A DNA stretch of 64,000 nucleotides from Soonwooa sp032078105 (GCA_046269235.1 JBJZOS010000005.1:120606-184605); one strand, 5' to 3'. Counted from the stretch's first letter, positions 17,073 to 25,597 are shown. The notes: generated from the letters alone by a model not told the origin. Program-made: numbers and translations.

Positions 17073-17172
17073 AACTTTTGGCTTAACATCAGTTAATTTC
17101 AATTTTTAAAAGCAACTTATAATTATAAAAAACTAAGCTTTGAAATCAACTGATTTTAATTTTTAAGCCAAG

Positions 17173-17690
17173 ATGAAGAAGATTTTTATCTAATTTATTA
17201 TATTTCTATTACTATTATCAACACCACTTTTCGGACAGGCTATTCTCTATATTACTTCAAAGTCGGTTCCGAATGCGATTGGTTGAAGAATCACCATTAG
17301 AACTACGCCAATGAATGCTGATATTTTGAATAATCAAAATCTTGGAAATGTGACCACTCACTTTTGCGACAACTTTAAGCAAAAACACGCAATATTTTAT
17401 TAAAATCGTGCCTTACAATACCGTGGGAAATACGATCGGTTGTGCTCAAACTAATTTTAGAACAGAAATCTTATCTCATCCTGAATTTAATTTTCCAAAT
17501 GTATTTACACCAAACGGTGGCGGTTATAATGTTGACGCAGATTTTCATTTCTCGATAACCAAAGAAATTCTGTTTTGAAAATTGCCGACCGTTACGGAAA
17601 ATTGTTTTCCAAGGAACTACAAACAAATGGATTGATTCTGCCAGTAATGCCAAACAACCTCAAGCTGGTGTCTTATTGAAAAACAGATAA
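17173..17690 (+). pseudogene. T9SS type B (gliding-associated C-terminal) protein remnant
   Basis: The frame opens with a signal peptide, MKKIFI, then TAA, then FIIFLLLLSTPLFGQ. After several stops and shifts, 17487 onward reads FPNVFTPNGGGYNVDADFHF, the start of the gliding motility-associated/T9SS type B sorting domain. After one more shift VLKIADRYGKLFSKELQTNG follows, the conserved end of that domain. The middle is largely missing: an intact protein of this type is usually several hundred residues long. Intact homologues are exported through the type IX system. Confidence 0.75.
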
Positions 17691-17711
17691 AACGACAATC
17701 TTAATTTTTTT

Positions 17712-17753
17712 TCTGCCAAAATTTCATATTTATTTTTACTAATCTGCCAAAAT
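17712..17753 (+). repeat. 11-bp direct repeat upstream of groES
   Basis: TCTGCCAAAAT occurs at 17712-17722 and 17743-17753, 31 bp apart (about three helical turns) and 91-132 bp before the groES start. No TAnnTTTG box and no clear CIRCE element were found here, so a different heat-shock signal is possible. Confidence 0.4.
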
Positions 17754-17843
17754 GAATCTCGACTTTCAAATCTCAAATCAGAATTTCGAATGGCATAATG
17801 TTGGAGACAAAGCCAGTAGAATAATATAAAAAAATATAACAAT

Positions 17844-18122
17844 ATGTCAGTAAACTTCAAACCATTAGCAGACAGAGTGCTTATCGAGCCAATTGCTGCA
17901 GAAACTAAAACGGCTTCAGGTATTATTATTCCAGACACAGCAAAAGAAAAACCTCAAGAAGGAACTGTTGTAGCTGTAGGCGCTGGTAAAAAAGACGAAC
18001 CAATGACTGTAAAAGTTGGTGACAAAGTTCTTTACGGAAAGTATTCAGGATCTGAATTAAAACTAGACGGAAAAGATTTCTTAATCGTAAGAGAAGCTGA
18101 TTTATTAGGAATCTTAGGATAA
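17844..18122 (+). CDS. groES: Co-chaperonin GroES
   Basis: A 92-residue protein starting MSVNFKPLADRVLIEPIAAE. It has the mobile loop region (KTASGIIIPDTAKEKPQEG) that docks on GroEL and the C-terminal GSELKLDGKDFLIVRE. It forms the heptameric lid of the GroEL chamber in the cytoplasm. Length and sequence are normal for the family. groEL follows after 112 bp, and the spacer has no terminator, so the pair is an operon. Confidence 0.97.
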   Translation: MSVNFKPLADRVLIEPIAAETKTASGIIIPDTAKEKPQEGTVVAVGAGKKDEPMTVKVGDKVLYGKYSGSELKLDGKDFLIVREADLLGILG

Positions 18123-18234
18123 CATTTATAAAAAATACAAAGTATCAAGTGCAATGTATTTCCTTATTTAATAAAATTTTAAACTTTTAAAAAGTACATT
18201 TTATATTGTACATCATATACTAATACATTTAAAA

Positions 18235-19860
18235 ATGGCAAAAGAAATAAAATTCGATATCGAAGCAAGAGATGCTTTAAAAAGAGGTGTTGATGCATTA
18301 GCAAATGCAGTAAAAGTTACTTTAGGACCAAAAGGTAGAAACGTAGTAATCGAAAAATCTTTCGGTGCGCCTCACGTTACTAAAGACGGGGTTTCTGTAG
18401 CTAAAGAAATCGAACTTGAAGACAAAGTAGAAAATATGGGTGCTCAGATGGTGAAGGAAGTTGCTTCTAAAACCAATGACATCGCGGGCGATGGTACAAC
18501 TACCGCTACAGTTTTGGCTCAAGCTATCGTAAGAGAAGGTCTTAAAAACGTTGCAGCAGGTGCTAACCCAATGGATCTTAAAAGAGGTATCGACAAAGCA
18601 GTTACTGTTGTCGTTGCTAACCTAAAATCTCAATCTCAAGAGGTTGGAGATTCTTCAGAAAAAATCAAACAAGTTGCTTCTATTTCAGCTAATAACGATG
18701 ACACAATCGGATCTTTAATCGCTGAAGCTTTCGGAAAAGTTGGTAAAGAAGGTGTTATCACCGTGGAAGAAGCAAAAGGTACAGATACAACTGTTGACGT
18801 TGTAGAAGGTATGCAATTCGACAGAGGCTACCAGTCACCTTACTTCGTGACAAATCCAGAAAAAATGCTAGCTGAGCTAGAAAATCCATACATCCTTTTA
18901 GTAGAGAAAAAAATCTCATCTATGAAGGAATTACTTCCAGTTCTTGAGCCAATCGCACAAGGTGGAAAATCTCTATTAATCATCTCTGAAGAGGTGGAAG
19001 GTGAAGCTTTAGCAACTTTGGTAGTTAACAAATTGAGAGGTTCTCTTAAAATTGCTGCTGTTAAAGCGCCAGGATTTGGTGACAGAAGAAAAGCAATGTT
19101 AGAAGACATCGCAATCCTAACTGGTGGTACAGTAATCTCTGAAGAGCAAGGTTTCACAATGGACAATGTCACTTTAGAAATGTTGGGTACAGCAGAAAAA
19201 GTACAAATCGATAAAGACAACACAACAATCGTTAACGGTGGTGGTGACGAAGCAAAAATCAAAGGTAGAGTTGCTCAAATTAAAGCTCAGATGGAAACAA
19301 CAACTTCTGACTACGACAGAGAAAAACTTCAAGAGCGTCTTGCTAAATTAGCTGGTGGTGTTGCTGTTCTTTACGTAGGTGCTGCTTCGGAAGTAGAAAT
19401 GAAAGAGAAAAAAGACAGAGTTGACGATGCATTACACGCAACAAGAGCTGCTGTAGAAGAAGGTATTGTTGCTGGTGGTGGTGTTGCTTTGGTAAGAGCC
19501 ATTGCTTCTCTTAACGAACTTAACGGTGAAAATGCTGACGAAACGACAGGTATCAAAATCGTGAAAAGAGCAATCGAAGAACCTCTTAGACAAATCGTTG
19601 CTAACGCAGGCGGCGAAGGATCTGTTATCGTTGCAAAAGTTGCAGAAGGTAACGGCGACTTCGGATACAACGCAAAAACAGACGAGTATGTTAACATGCT
19701 AGAAGCTGGGATTATCGACCCGACTAAAGTAACGAGAGTAGCTTTAGAAAATGCTGCTTCAGTTTCAGGAATGCTTTTAACAACAGAATGTGTCATCACA
19801 GAAGTTAAAAAAGACGAACCTGCAATGCCAATGGGCGGCGGGATGCCAGGTATGATGTAA
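18235..19860 (+). CDS. groEL: Chaperonin GroEL
   Basis: A 541-residue chaperonin with the ATP-binding segments VTLGPKGRNVVIEK and GDGTTTATVLAQAI. It carries the family signature AAVEEGIVAGGGVALVRA and the flexible C-terminal tail MPMGGGMPGMM. It assembles into double heptameric rings that refold proteins with GroES. The sequence is complete and unremarkable. A UUCG-loop terminator follows 27 bp after the stop. Confidence 0.98.
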   Translation: MAKEIKFDIEARDALKRGVDALANAVKVTLGPKGRNVVIEKSFGAPHVTKDGVSVAKEIELEDKVENMGAQMVKEVASKTNDIAGDGTTTATVLAQAIVREGLKNVAAGANPMDLKRGIDKAVTVVVANLKSQSQEVGDSSEKIKQVASISANNDDTIGSLIAEAFGKVGKEGVITVEEAKGTDTTVDVVEGMQFDRGYQSPYFVTNPEKMLAELENPYILLVEKKISSMKELLPVLEPIAQGGKSLLIISEEVEGEALATLVVNKLRGSLKIAAVKAPGFGDRRKAMLEDIAILTGGTVISEEQGFTMDNVTLEMLGTAEKVQIDKDNTTIVNGGGDEAKIKGRVAQIKAQMETTTSDYDREKLQERLAKLAGGVAVLYVGAASEVEMKEKKDRVDDALHATRAAVEEGIVAGGGVALVRAIASLNELNGENADETTGIKIVKRAIEEPLRQIVANAGGEGSVIVAKVAEGNGDFGYNAKTDEYVNMLEAGIIDPTKVTRVALENAASVSGMLLTTECVITEVKKDEPAMPMGGGMPGMM

Positions 19861-19886
19861 CAGCACGTCGCTGAGACTATATAACA

Positions 19887-19915
19887 AACCTTCACTTTCG
19901 AGTGGAGGTTTTTTT
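19887..19915 (+). terminator. groESL terminator
   Basis: AACCTTCACT (19887-19896) pairs with AGTGGAGGTT (19901-19910), with one G-U pair, around a TTCG loop and followed by T7. The UUCG tetraloop makes it unusually stable. Confidence 0.85.
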
Positions 19916-19924
19916 ATTTTCATT

Positions 19925-20025
19925 TGGGGCGCCATATCCAGCTGTCACTACTCGCTTCCAGAAACCCCACCCCATCCCCCAACATTTCTGGAGAGCTCAA
20001 ACACGCCGTTCCATCTGGGGCGCAA
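19925..20025. repeat. GC-rich extragenic element with GGGGCGC ends
   Basis: This 100-bp block is far richer in GC than its surroundings. It is bounded by GGGGCGC at 19926 and again near 20017. It contains an inner 8-bp inverted repeat, TCCAGAAA (19957-19964) with TTTCTGGA (19985-19992), flanking a C-rich loop. It has no coding potential. From memory, similar GGGGCGC/CACTACTCGCT blocks recur between genes in Chryseobacterium-type genomes. No second copy is in this window. Confidence 0.45.
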
Positions 20026-20170
20026 CTATCACATCTTAAAAAACACCGATATAATATCAATTATCCAAACTCAATATCAGATATCGTTTAGTAATTCATT
20101 ACAACTTATAAAAAGTTAACAAATATTTCGTAAATCTAAAGAAGATTTTAAGTATATTTATAATCAAAAT

Positions 20171-20188
20171 ATACCCCAAATTAGGTAT
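20171..20188. promoter_or_regulatory. Palindrome ATACC-N8-GGTAT upstream of the response-regulator operon
   Basis: ATACCCCAAATTAGGTAT is a perfect 5-bp palindrome with an 8-bp spacer, 46 bp before the regulator ATG. A closely matching site lies at 25580-25597 before the ferredoxin gene. It is probably an operator; the NarL-type regulator encoded here is the simplest candidate binder, by inference. Confidence 0.5.
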
Positions 20189-20233
20189 TGTAATTTATCT
20201 CTGTATTATTAATCTTTACATAAACTAATAACC

Positions 20234-20866
20234 ATGAAAATCCAAGTTGCTATTGTCGAAGATGATAAGAACTACAATAATACGTTAAAAAAGGTTATTA
20301 ATTATAATAATCAAATGTCTTGTGTCGGACAATACTTTTCTGGCAAAGCAGCTTCGGATAATCTGGTAGAACTCGCTCCCGACATCGTATTAATGGATTT
20401 ACAACTATACGATTCTTGGGGTACTGACATTATTCGAGTTCTCAAAAGCCAGCTTCCAAAAACTCAATTCATCATTTGTACTAATCACGAAGACGACGAC
20501 AAAGTATTCGATGCCCTAAGATCAGGTGCTGTCGGCTACTTGGTAAAAGGCGAAAGTCTGCAGAATATAACACAAGCAATTATTACTGCACAAAACGGCG
20601 GAAGTCCAATGAGCAATAATATTGCAAAAAAAGTTTTGAAACACTTCCAAAATCAAGAACAAGACTATCAACTAGTTGATGAATTAACGCCAGCGGAAAA
20701 GTATATCCTGAATGGACTATCCGAAGGATTACAGTATAAGGAAATAGCGGCTAACAAAGGCATCTCGCCCGAAACTGTAAAAAAACACGTTGGAAGTATC
20801 TACAGAAAGTTAAATGTAAATAACAAAGTAGAAGCGCTTAATAAACTTAACATTTCCAAACACTAA
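20234..20866 (+). CDS. NarL/LuxR-type response regulator
   Basis: This 210-residue protein has an N-terminal receiver domain: acidic pair VEDD, phospho-acceptor D55 in VLMDLQL, and lysine in YLVKGE. A LuxR-type helix-turn-helix (LTPAEKYILNGLSEG, then EIAANKGISPETVKKHVGSI) forms the C-terminus. It should be phosphorylated by the histidine kinase at 22073-22876, encoded three genes downstream. The palindrome at 20171-20188 lies just upstream and suggests autoregulation. Confidence 0.9.
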   Translation: MKIQVAIVEDDKNYNNTLKKVINYNNQMSCVGQYFSGKAASDNLVELAPDIVLMDLQLYDSWGTDIIRVLKSQLPKTQFIICTNHEDDDKVFDALRSGAVGYLVKGESLQNITQAIITAQNGGSPMSNNIAKKVLKHFQNQEQDYQLVDELTPAEKYILNGLSEGLQYKEIAANKGISPETVKKHVGSIYRKLNVNNKVEALNKLNISKH

Positions 20867-20889
20867 TACAATCATTAAAACTAAAAACC

Positions 20890-21492
20890 ATGGATCACAA
20901 AAAAAACCAATCAGGGCCCATCCCAAAGGACTTGGCTTTGGAAATGATGAAAAATTTTGAAAACGAATTTGGTGGAGATATATTAGTGGACAAAACTTAT
21001 AAATTGAGCTACAATCTACTAAAAGGACTTATCGCCCAAAAGAAAGATTTGGTGCTGAGATTTGCACAAGTAGATAAAGAACTTAATCTTCTGTACATCG
21101 ACGAAGTAGGGAAAACAAGATTGCTAATCGATCAAGATGTTGCAGTAGAAATAGATAGTCGTGGCGATGATGCCATGCGAAAAAACTTTGAAGATGCTAC
21201 CAAAGGATTACGTCCCAAGTTTGACGCGCGTATTACAAAAATGTTTAATGATGGGACAAAGCATGAGAATACGAGACAAATAACGATACATTACAAAAAT
21301 AATTTAGATGCATTTGATGCACAAATACACAAAGGAATTCTTCTACAGATGGGAATTGATAACAAAACTAGTGACATAACGAGATTGCACAAGTTAACAT
21401 TCGTTATGCATTTTGAGTCTAGTCTAGCCATTGTGGGAGACTCGACATATTTTGACATGGCAACATTATGTCCTCCAGGTAACTGTAGATAA
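20890..21492 (+). CDS. Unknown 200-residue protein ending in CPPGNCR
   Basis: I do not recognise a family. There is no signal peptide or membrane segment. The protein is mixed alpha/beta and charged, and its only cysteines are in the last seven residues (LCPPGNCR). It starts 23 bp after the response regulator and its stop overlaps the start of the next membrane-protein gene (TAATG). The tight four-gene arrangement implies a role in the same signalling pathway, as a regulator, a modified peptide source or a redox sensor via the terminal cysteine pair. All of these are guesses. Confidence 0.75.
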   Translation: MDHKKNQSGPIPKDLALEMMKNFENEFGGDILVDKTYKLSYNLLKGLIAQKKDLVLRFAQVDKELNLLYIDEVGKTRLLIDQDVAVEIDSRGDDAMRKNFEDATKGLRPKFDARITKMFNDGTKHENTRQITIHYKNNLDAFDAQIHKGILLQMGIDNKTSDITRLHKLTFVMHFESSLAIVGDSTYFDMATLCPPGNCR

Positions 21493-22076
21493 TGCTCATC
21501 CTGTACATCTATTTATTAGTTGTTTTCTTATGTTTTGTATCTTCTATCATCAATAGAAAAACAAATCAGCATTTTCTATGGCTTTATTTTGCTACGGTTT
21601 TTACTTGTGAAAACCTCAACAAAATTGAGTTAATACCTTATAGCCTTTACGTTTTGACAATTCCGCTTTATAGTCTATTTTTCATTTATTACTTCAGTAC
21701 AGAAGAAAAAAGTAAAAAACTTAGCTGGATTTTAGCAATCATCAATATTATACTAAGTGCTATATTTTTTGGGACAGAAGCCAATTATCAAATTATACTA
21801 AGCGTTATTTTGTGCCTTATCTACACCTTCTTAAGTTTACGATGGTTTTTCTTACAACTTAAAAATACAGACGTGACGCCAATTTATAAAAAACAAAAAT
21901 TTTGGGTCGCGACTAGCTTATTATTCTTTAGTATCGTTTTTATTTTTAGAATTGTACCTACCAACCTACTTAACGTAATGGATATCGAATTTTTGCAATT
22001 AGTAACCAAAATTTTTATGATTGCACTGATAATTTCTTACCTTTTTCTATTGAAAGCTACGACTTGTAAAATATGA
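21492..22076 (+). CDS. Multi-pass membrane protein of the two-component operon
   Basis: This 194-residue protein has about six or seven hydrophobic helices covering nearly its whole length and no recognised domain. It shares one base with the preceding gene and overlaps the kinase gene by 4 bp (22073-22076), so all three are translationally linked. The downstream kinase lacks a sensor domain, so this protein is a reasonable candidate for the membrane sensor that controls it, which is an inference. Confidence 0.75.
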   Translation: MLILYIYLLVVFLCFVSSIINRKTNQHFLWLYFATVFTCENLNKIELIPYSLYVLTIPLYSLFFIYYFSTEEKSKKLSWILAIINIILSAIFFGTEANYQIILSVILCLIYTFLSLRWFFLQLKNTDVTPIYKKQKFWVATSLLFFSIVFIFRIVPTNLLNVMDIEFLQLVTKIFMIALIISYLFLLKATTCKI

Positions 22077-22876
22077 TTCTGACTGTCGCATATGAAGTAA
22101 AATTAACGTTTGCATTTGCTGTTGTCCTTCTGCTACTTTTTTTGGGCTTCATCATTTTCGTGATTTTACTTTATAACAAAAACCAAATCAACCACATTAA
22201 GGAAAGCCAAATTAAAGATATTGAGCATAAAAATATTCTCCTACAAAAGGAAATAGAAAAACACAAATCATTACAATCCGAACGACAGAGGATTTCTAAC
22301 GATATGCATGATGATATCGGCGCAGGACTTTCCGCCATAAAACTGCAATCGGAAATCCTGAAACACAACATCGATAATAATAGCATTAGCAAAGCCGAGA
22401 TTGATGAGCTTATAAGAATTTCTGAAGAAATCAATCTATCGATGCGTGAGATTTTGTGGTCACTCAACGCCTCCAACGACAATGTTAGAAAAATGCTTGA
22501 TTACTGTAAAAACTACATCGAAAGTTATCTATCTAAAACAAAAATCCAATTTACGCAGCACCAAGATATCGAGAATCCTGACACAATCGTTAGTGCAGAG
22601 CTACGCCGAAATGTTTTATTAATCGTCAAAGAAGCTTGTCACAACATTGTAAAACACAGCCAGGCAACACGCGTTATTTTTGATGTTGTTGAAGGTCAAC
22701 ATTTCATTCGTATTTCCATCCAAGACAATGGTATTGGGATACAACAAGCACGTGTTGATGGTTATGGACTTACCACCATGCAATCAAGAGCCGAAAGTGT
22801 TGGCGGCAATTTTAATATTTGCAAAGAAACAAAGGGAACAAAAATCAACATTTCGTTTAACCTTAGTAAAGATTAA
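22073..22876 (+). CDS. Sensor histidine kinase (HisKA_3 / NarX type)
   Basis: This 267-residue kinase has one N-terminal membrane helix (about 8-34) and a short coiled coil. The HisKA_3 dimerisation box has H79 in ISNDMHDDIGAGLSAIK. An HATPase domain follows, with N-box VKEACHNIVKHSQ and G-box DNGIGI. No periplasmic or PAS sensor domain is present. This kinase class pairs with NarL-type regulators such as the one encoded at 20234-20866. The start overlaps the membrane-protein gene by 4 bp. Confidence 0.9.
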   Translation: MILTVAYEVKLTFAFAVVLLLLFLGFIIFVILLYNKNQINHIKESQIKDIEHKNILLQKEIEKHKSLQSERQRISNDMHDDIGAGLSAIKLQSEILKHNIDNNSISKAEIDELIRISEEINLSMREILWSLNASNDNVRKMLDYCKNYIESYLSKTKIQFTQHQDIENPDTIVSAELRRNVLLIVKEACHNIVKHSQATRVIFDVVEGQHFIRISIQDNGIGIQQARVDGYGLTTMQSRAESVGGNFNICKETKGTKINISFNLSKD

Positions 22877-22877
22877 A

Positions 22878-22910
22878 AAAGACTTTAAAAATATCTAAAG
22901 CCTTTTTTTT
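22878..22910 (+). terminator. Terminator of the two-component operon
   Basis: AAAGACTTTA pairs with TAAAGCCTTT (one mismatch) around an 8-nt loop and is followed by a run of eight T. It begins 2 bp after the kinase stop codon. Confidence 0.6.
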
Positions 22911-22919
22911 CTAAAAATT

Positions 22920-23535
22920 TTAAAATGTGGCTGGATTCGCAATATCATTATTAAGCTTTTTGTCAATTTGGCTCTTCTTACTTTTTGCAGAATCATAACT
23001 TAGCCCAAGGACAAACATCGACTTGTTATTCAATATTCCTGTTATAACAGTATAATTTACGAGTCCATCGGACAAGCTTTTGGTTAGATAACGAGACGGC
23101 ATCCCTAACCAATAAAAACCAGACGAAAATGTCCAATTATGTTTGTAACTTGTAAAGAAGTGACTTGTATTTTCGTTGGTAGACAAAAAAGCACCTTTAA
23201 AGTATAGACTGGAAGATTGAAATGATATTGAAATTAAAAATTTTTATACTCCGATGAAATCACAAAATTATTAGAGATATAATCATTCTTAATTACTTTG
23301 TTGCGATTGCTTACAACCTTAACAGAAGTTGGCGAAATAACTGTTTTTAATACCAATAAAGCATTTCCGAAAGCTATATACCGACTTGTCAACAAATTGT
23401 TTTTTTTCGTTGTGCTTTTATTAAAACCTCTTGTGTTTTTGCAGATTGGTTTATCGTGTCTTGCGCGACTTGTTGTTCTTGCGCAAAGACAAAACGCGAT
23501 AAAATAATAAATGAAAATGTAAAAGTTCTGTTCAT
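22920..23535 (-). pseudogene. TonB-dependent receptor remnant (internal deletion)
   Basis: The ATG at 23535 (minus strand) starts a signal peptide, MNRTFTFSFIILSRFVFAQ. After it comes QEVLIKAQRKKTI, as seen at the start of the plug domain in Bacteroidetes receptors, and then a TGA. In other frames FGNALLVLKTV follows, another plug segment. At 22920-23186 the last barrel strands remain (STNENTSHFFTSYKHNWTF, then SKKSQIDKKLNNDI). Several hundred codons of barrel are missing. The two ends of one gene therefore survive with the middle deleted. Confidence 0.65.
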
Positions 23536-23715
23536 GTTTCAGTTTTATAAAAAGAAGACCATTCAAAATTAAAAAGTATTACATCAAGCTAAAATTTAAT
23601 ACCAGTTAAACACGAAATCTATTTCAAAAACAATCAAATTTTAAAAACATTACATAAAATTCCATTTATTTTAACTAAAACTTTATCTTTACAAGACTAT
23701 ATTTAAAAATAATTT

Positions 23716-25164
23716 ATGAAAAAACAACTACCTCTTTTAGCAGCGGTATTCCTTTACGGCGCTTTATTCGGTCAGGAGAGGCCAACCTTCCATGCGACAA
23801 TGGATGGCAAAAGTGCCCAAGTTTTACAAGATCTTTTCCCGAAAGAAGTTTCGATTTTAAAAACGATTGACAATCAATCTGCCGTTCTTTTAACTGAAGA
23901 GGCAGCGCATCATTTACACAGAAATATCCTTACGCACGGTCCTGGATTCGTTTATCAAAACAGTGCTGAAACTGCCCTAGACGTTCTAAATAAAAAAGCT
24001 AGCAAATCTCCTCAGCTTCTCAATTTGACAATTACTGAAAACGATTGGGTTAACCACAGTATCGGGAAAGTAAATGCAGACAATATCAAAAATCACATCT
24101 CGACATTAGAAGCTTATGGCACTCGTCGACACGACAATGCAAAAGGCAAACAAGCTGCACTAGATCTTAAAGCAAAATGGGAAAGCATGATCGCAGCAGC
24201 TGGTCGTACAGACATTAGTGTTGAACTTTTTAATCATACTGGAACGCCGATGCCTTCAGTACTTTTAAAGATAAATGGTAACACAACTCCTAACGAATCG
24301 GTAATTATCGGTGGTCATCTAGACTCTATTTCTTTTTCGGGACAAGCACCTGGTGCTGACGACAATGCCTCAGGAATTGCGAGCATCACGGAAATGCTTC
24401 GTGTACTTTTGGACATCAAATTTAAGCCTCAAAAAACTATCGAAATGATGGCTTTTTCAGCGGAAGAAGTGGGATTAGTTGGCTCTAATGAAGTCGCAAC
24501 CAACTATGCAAATAACAATAAAAACGTGGTCGCTTATGTTCAGTTTGACATGACAAATTATAAAGGATCGAACAAAGATGTATATCTAACCACAGATTCT
24601 TACAATAGCAACGACCTTAACCTGTTCTTAATAGAACTCATGGAACATTATAATAAAACGGGTTCTAATGCCTTCACTTACGGCAATACGATCTGTAATT
24701 ACGGTTGCTCGGATCACTTTAGTTGGGCACAAAATGGTTATAACGCGGCCTTCCCTTTTGAAGCCAGTTTTAACAATTCTAATCCGTACATCCACAGCTC
24801 TAACGACAAATTATCCATTAGCGGAAATAATGCAAATCACGCCGCAAAATTTACAAAACTAGGTCTAGAATTCATCATCGAGGCAGCCAAATCTAGCCAA
24901 GCTTTTTTAGCCGTTCAGGACCAAAATATTAAGAAAAATGATTTGAAAATTGCTGTCGAACATAAAATTTTAAAACTTTTAAATATCGATTTCAAAAGCG
25001 TCAAAACTTTGAAAATTATGGATGCCTCTGGACGTATTGTGAAAGAAGTATTGAATCCAAATTCTAATTCAATCTCTTTAGAAAGTCTGAAAGACTCTTA
25101 TTATTTGTGTATCATCGAAAATAACGACGGAACAATTAAGAGTACAAAATTTATCAATCAGTAA
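23716..25164 (+). CDS. Secreted M28 aminopeptidase with T9SS sorting tail
   Basis: This 482-residue protein has a signal peptide (MKKQLPLLAAVFLYGALFGQ), a pro-region to about residue 130 and a di-zinc M28 domain. Visible ligands are H201 (GGHLDS), the GADDN aspartates D215/D216, E250-E251 (FSAEEVG), D278 (QFDMTN) and H334 (CSDHFSW), as in Aeromonas/Vibrio leucine aminopeptidases. The last 75 residues form a Por/T9SS type A sorting domain (LKIMDASGRIVKEV, then LKDSYYLCIIENNDG). It should be released or anchored at the cell surface through the type IX secretion system to digest peptides. Confidence 0.9.
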   Translation: MKKQLPLLAAVFLYGALFGQERPTFHATMDGKSAQVLQDLFPKEVSILKTIDNQSAVLLTEEAAHHLHRNILTHGPGFVYQNSAETALDVLNKKASKSPQLLNLTITENDWVNHSIGKVNADNIKNHISTLEAYGTRRHDNAKGKQAALDLKAKWESMIAAAGRTDISVELFNHTGTPMPSVLLKINGNTTPNESVIIGGHLDSISFSGQAPGADDNASGIASITEMLRVLLDIKFKPQKTIEMMAFSAEEVGLVGSNEVATNYANNNKNVVAYVQFDMTNYKGSNKDVYLTTDSYNSNDLNLFLIELMEHYNKTGSNAFTYGNTICNYGCSDHFSWAQNGYNAAFPFEASFNNSNPYIHSSNDKLSISGNNANHAAKFTKLGLEFIIEAAKSSQAFLAVQDQNIKKNDLKIAVEHKILKLLNIDFKSVKTLKIMDASGRIVKEVLNPNSNSISLESLKDSYYLCIIENNDGTIKSTKFINQ

Positions 25165-25173
25165 AAATAAAAA

Positions 25174-25198
25174 AGCCCTAGATTAACTTTCTGGGGCT
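25174..25198 (-). terminator. Terminator at the ferredoxin 3' end
   Basis: AGCCCTAGA pairs with TCTGGGGCT around a 7-nt loop. The T-tract lies on the minus strand (plus-strand A-run at 25165-25173). The hairpin overlaps the ferredoxin stop codon and also separates it from the convergent M28 gene. Confidence 0.65.
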
Positions 25199-25515
25199 AA
25201 CTCTATAACTAGTCCTTCTAGATCATCCGTTGCAGGAATCTGGCAGCTTAGTCGACTATTCGGCTTTACATTATAGGCTTCATCCAACATAGCTTCTTCA
25301 TCGACTTGCATCTCTGGCAACGCAACATTCTCGCTAATAACATAACATTGGCAAGAAGCGCACATCGCGAGACCACCACAAATACCAATGGTTCCTTCAG
25401 GCACCAATTCGTAAGCGCGAATCACCTCCATAAGACTCATTGCCATATCAGTTGGCGCCGCAACATCATGAGAGACACCATCCCTATCTATAATGGTAAT
25501 ATTTACATCTGACAT
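25183..25515 (-). CDS. [2Fe-2S] ferredoxin, adrenodoxin-like
   Basis: This 110-residue protein has the cluster ligands C46, C52, C55 and C91 in the pattern C-x5-C-x2-C...C (CGGLAMCASC, then LSCQI). This is the bacterial adrenodoxin/ISC ferredoxin type. It carries single electrons in the cytoplasm. The FAD-dependent reductase encoded 264 bp upstream on the same strand is its likely electron donor. A TAACTTTG box lies 16-24 bp upstream of the start, and a palindromic operator-like site lies further upstream. Confidence 0.9.
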   Translation of the reverse strand: MSDVNITIIDRDGVSHDVAAPTDMAMSLMEVIRAYELVPEGTIGICGGLAMCASCQCYVISENVALPEMQVDEEAMLDEAYNVKPNSRLSCQIPATDDLEGLVIELAPES

Positions 25516-25531
25516 TTTAAAATCTTTTCTA

Positions 25532-25539
25532 CAAAGTTA
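25532..25539 (-). promoter_or_regulatory. -7 box of the ferredoxin gene
   Basis: TAACTTTG on the minus strand, with a TTTG at 25565-25568 as a possible -33 element (spacing of 25 bp is long). Transcription would start near 25525, giving a leader of about 10 nt. Confidence 0.45.
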
Positions 25540-25579
25540 ATAAATATTAGGTTTAAAGGAAATTCAAATATGATGAAAT

Positions 25580-25597
25580 ATACCCAAAAATAGGTAT
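25580..25597. promoter_or_regulatory. Palindrome ATACC-N8-GGTAT upstream of ferredoxin
   Basis: ATACCCAAAAATAGGTAT has the same 5-8-5 layout as the site at 20171-20188, and both sit in an AATATACC context. Its centre is about 63 bp upstream of the predicted ferredoxin transcription start, a usual place for an activator. Confidence 0.5.

Noticed and set aside
18322..19895. Several long open frames antisense to groEL
   Set aside because: They have no recognisable motifs and follow the codon bias of groEL on the other strand; they are shadows.
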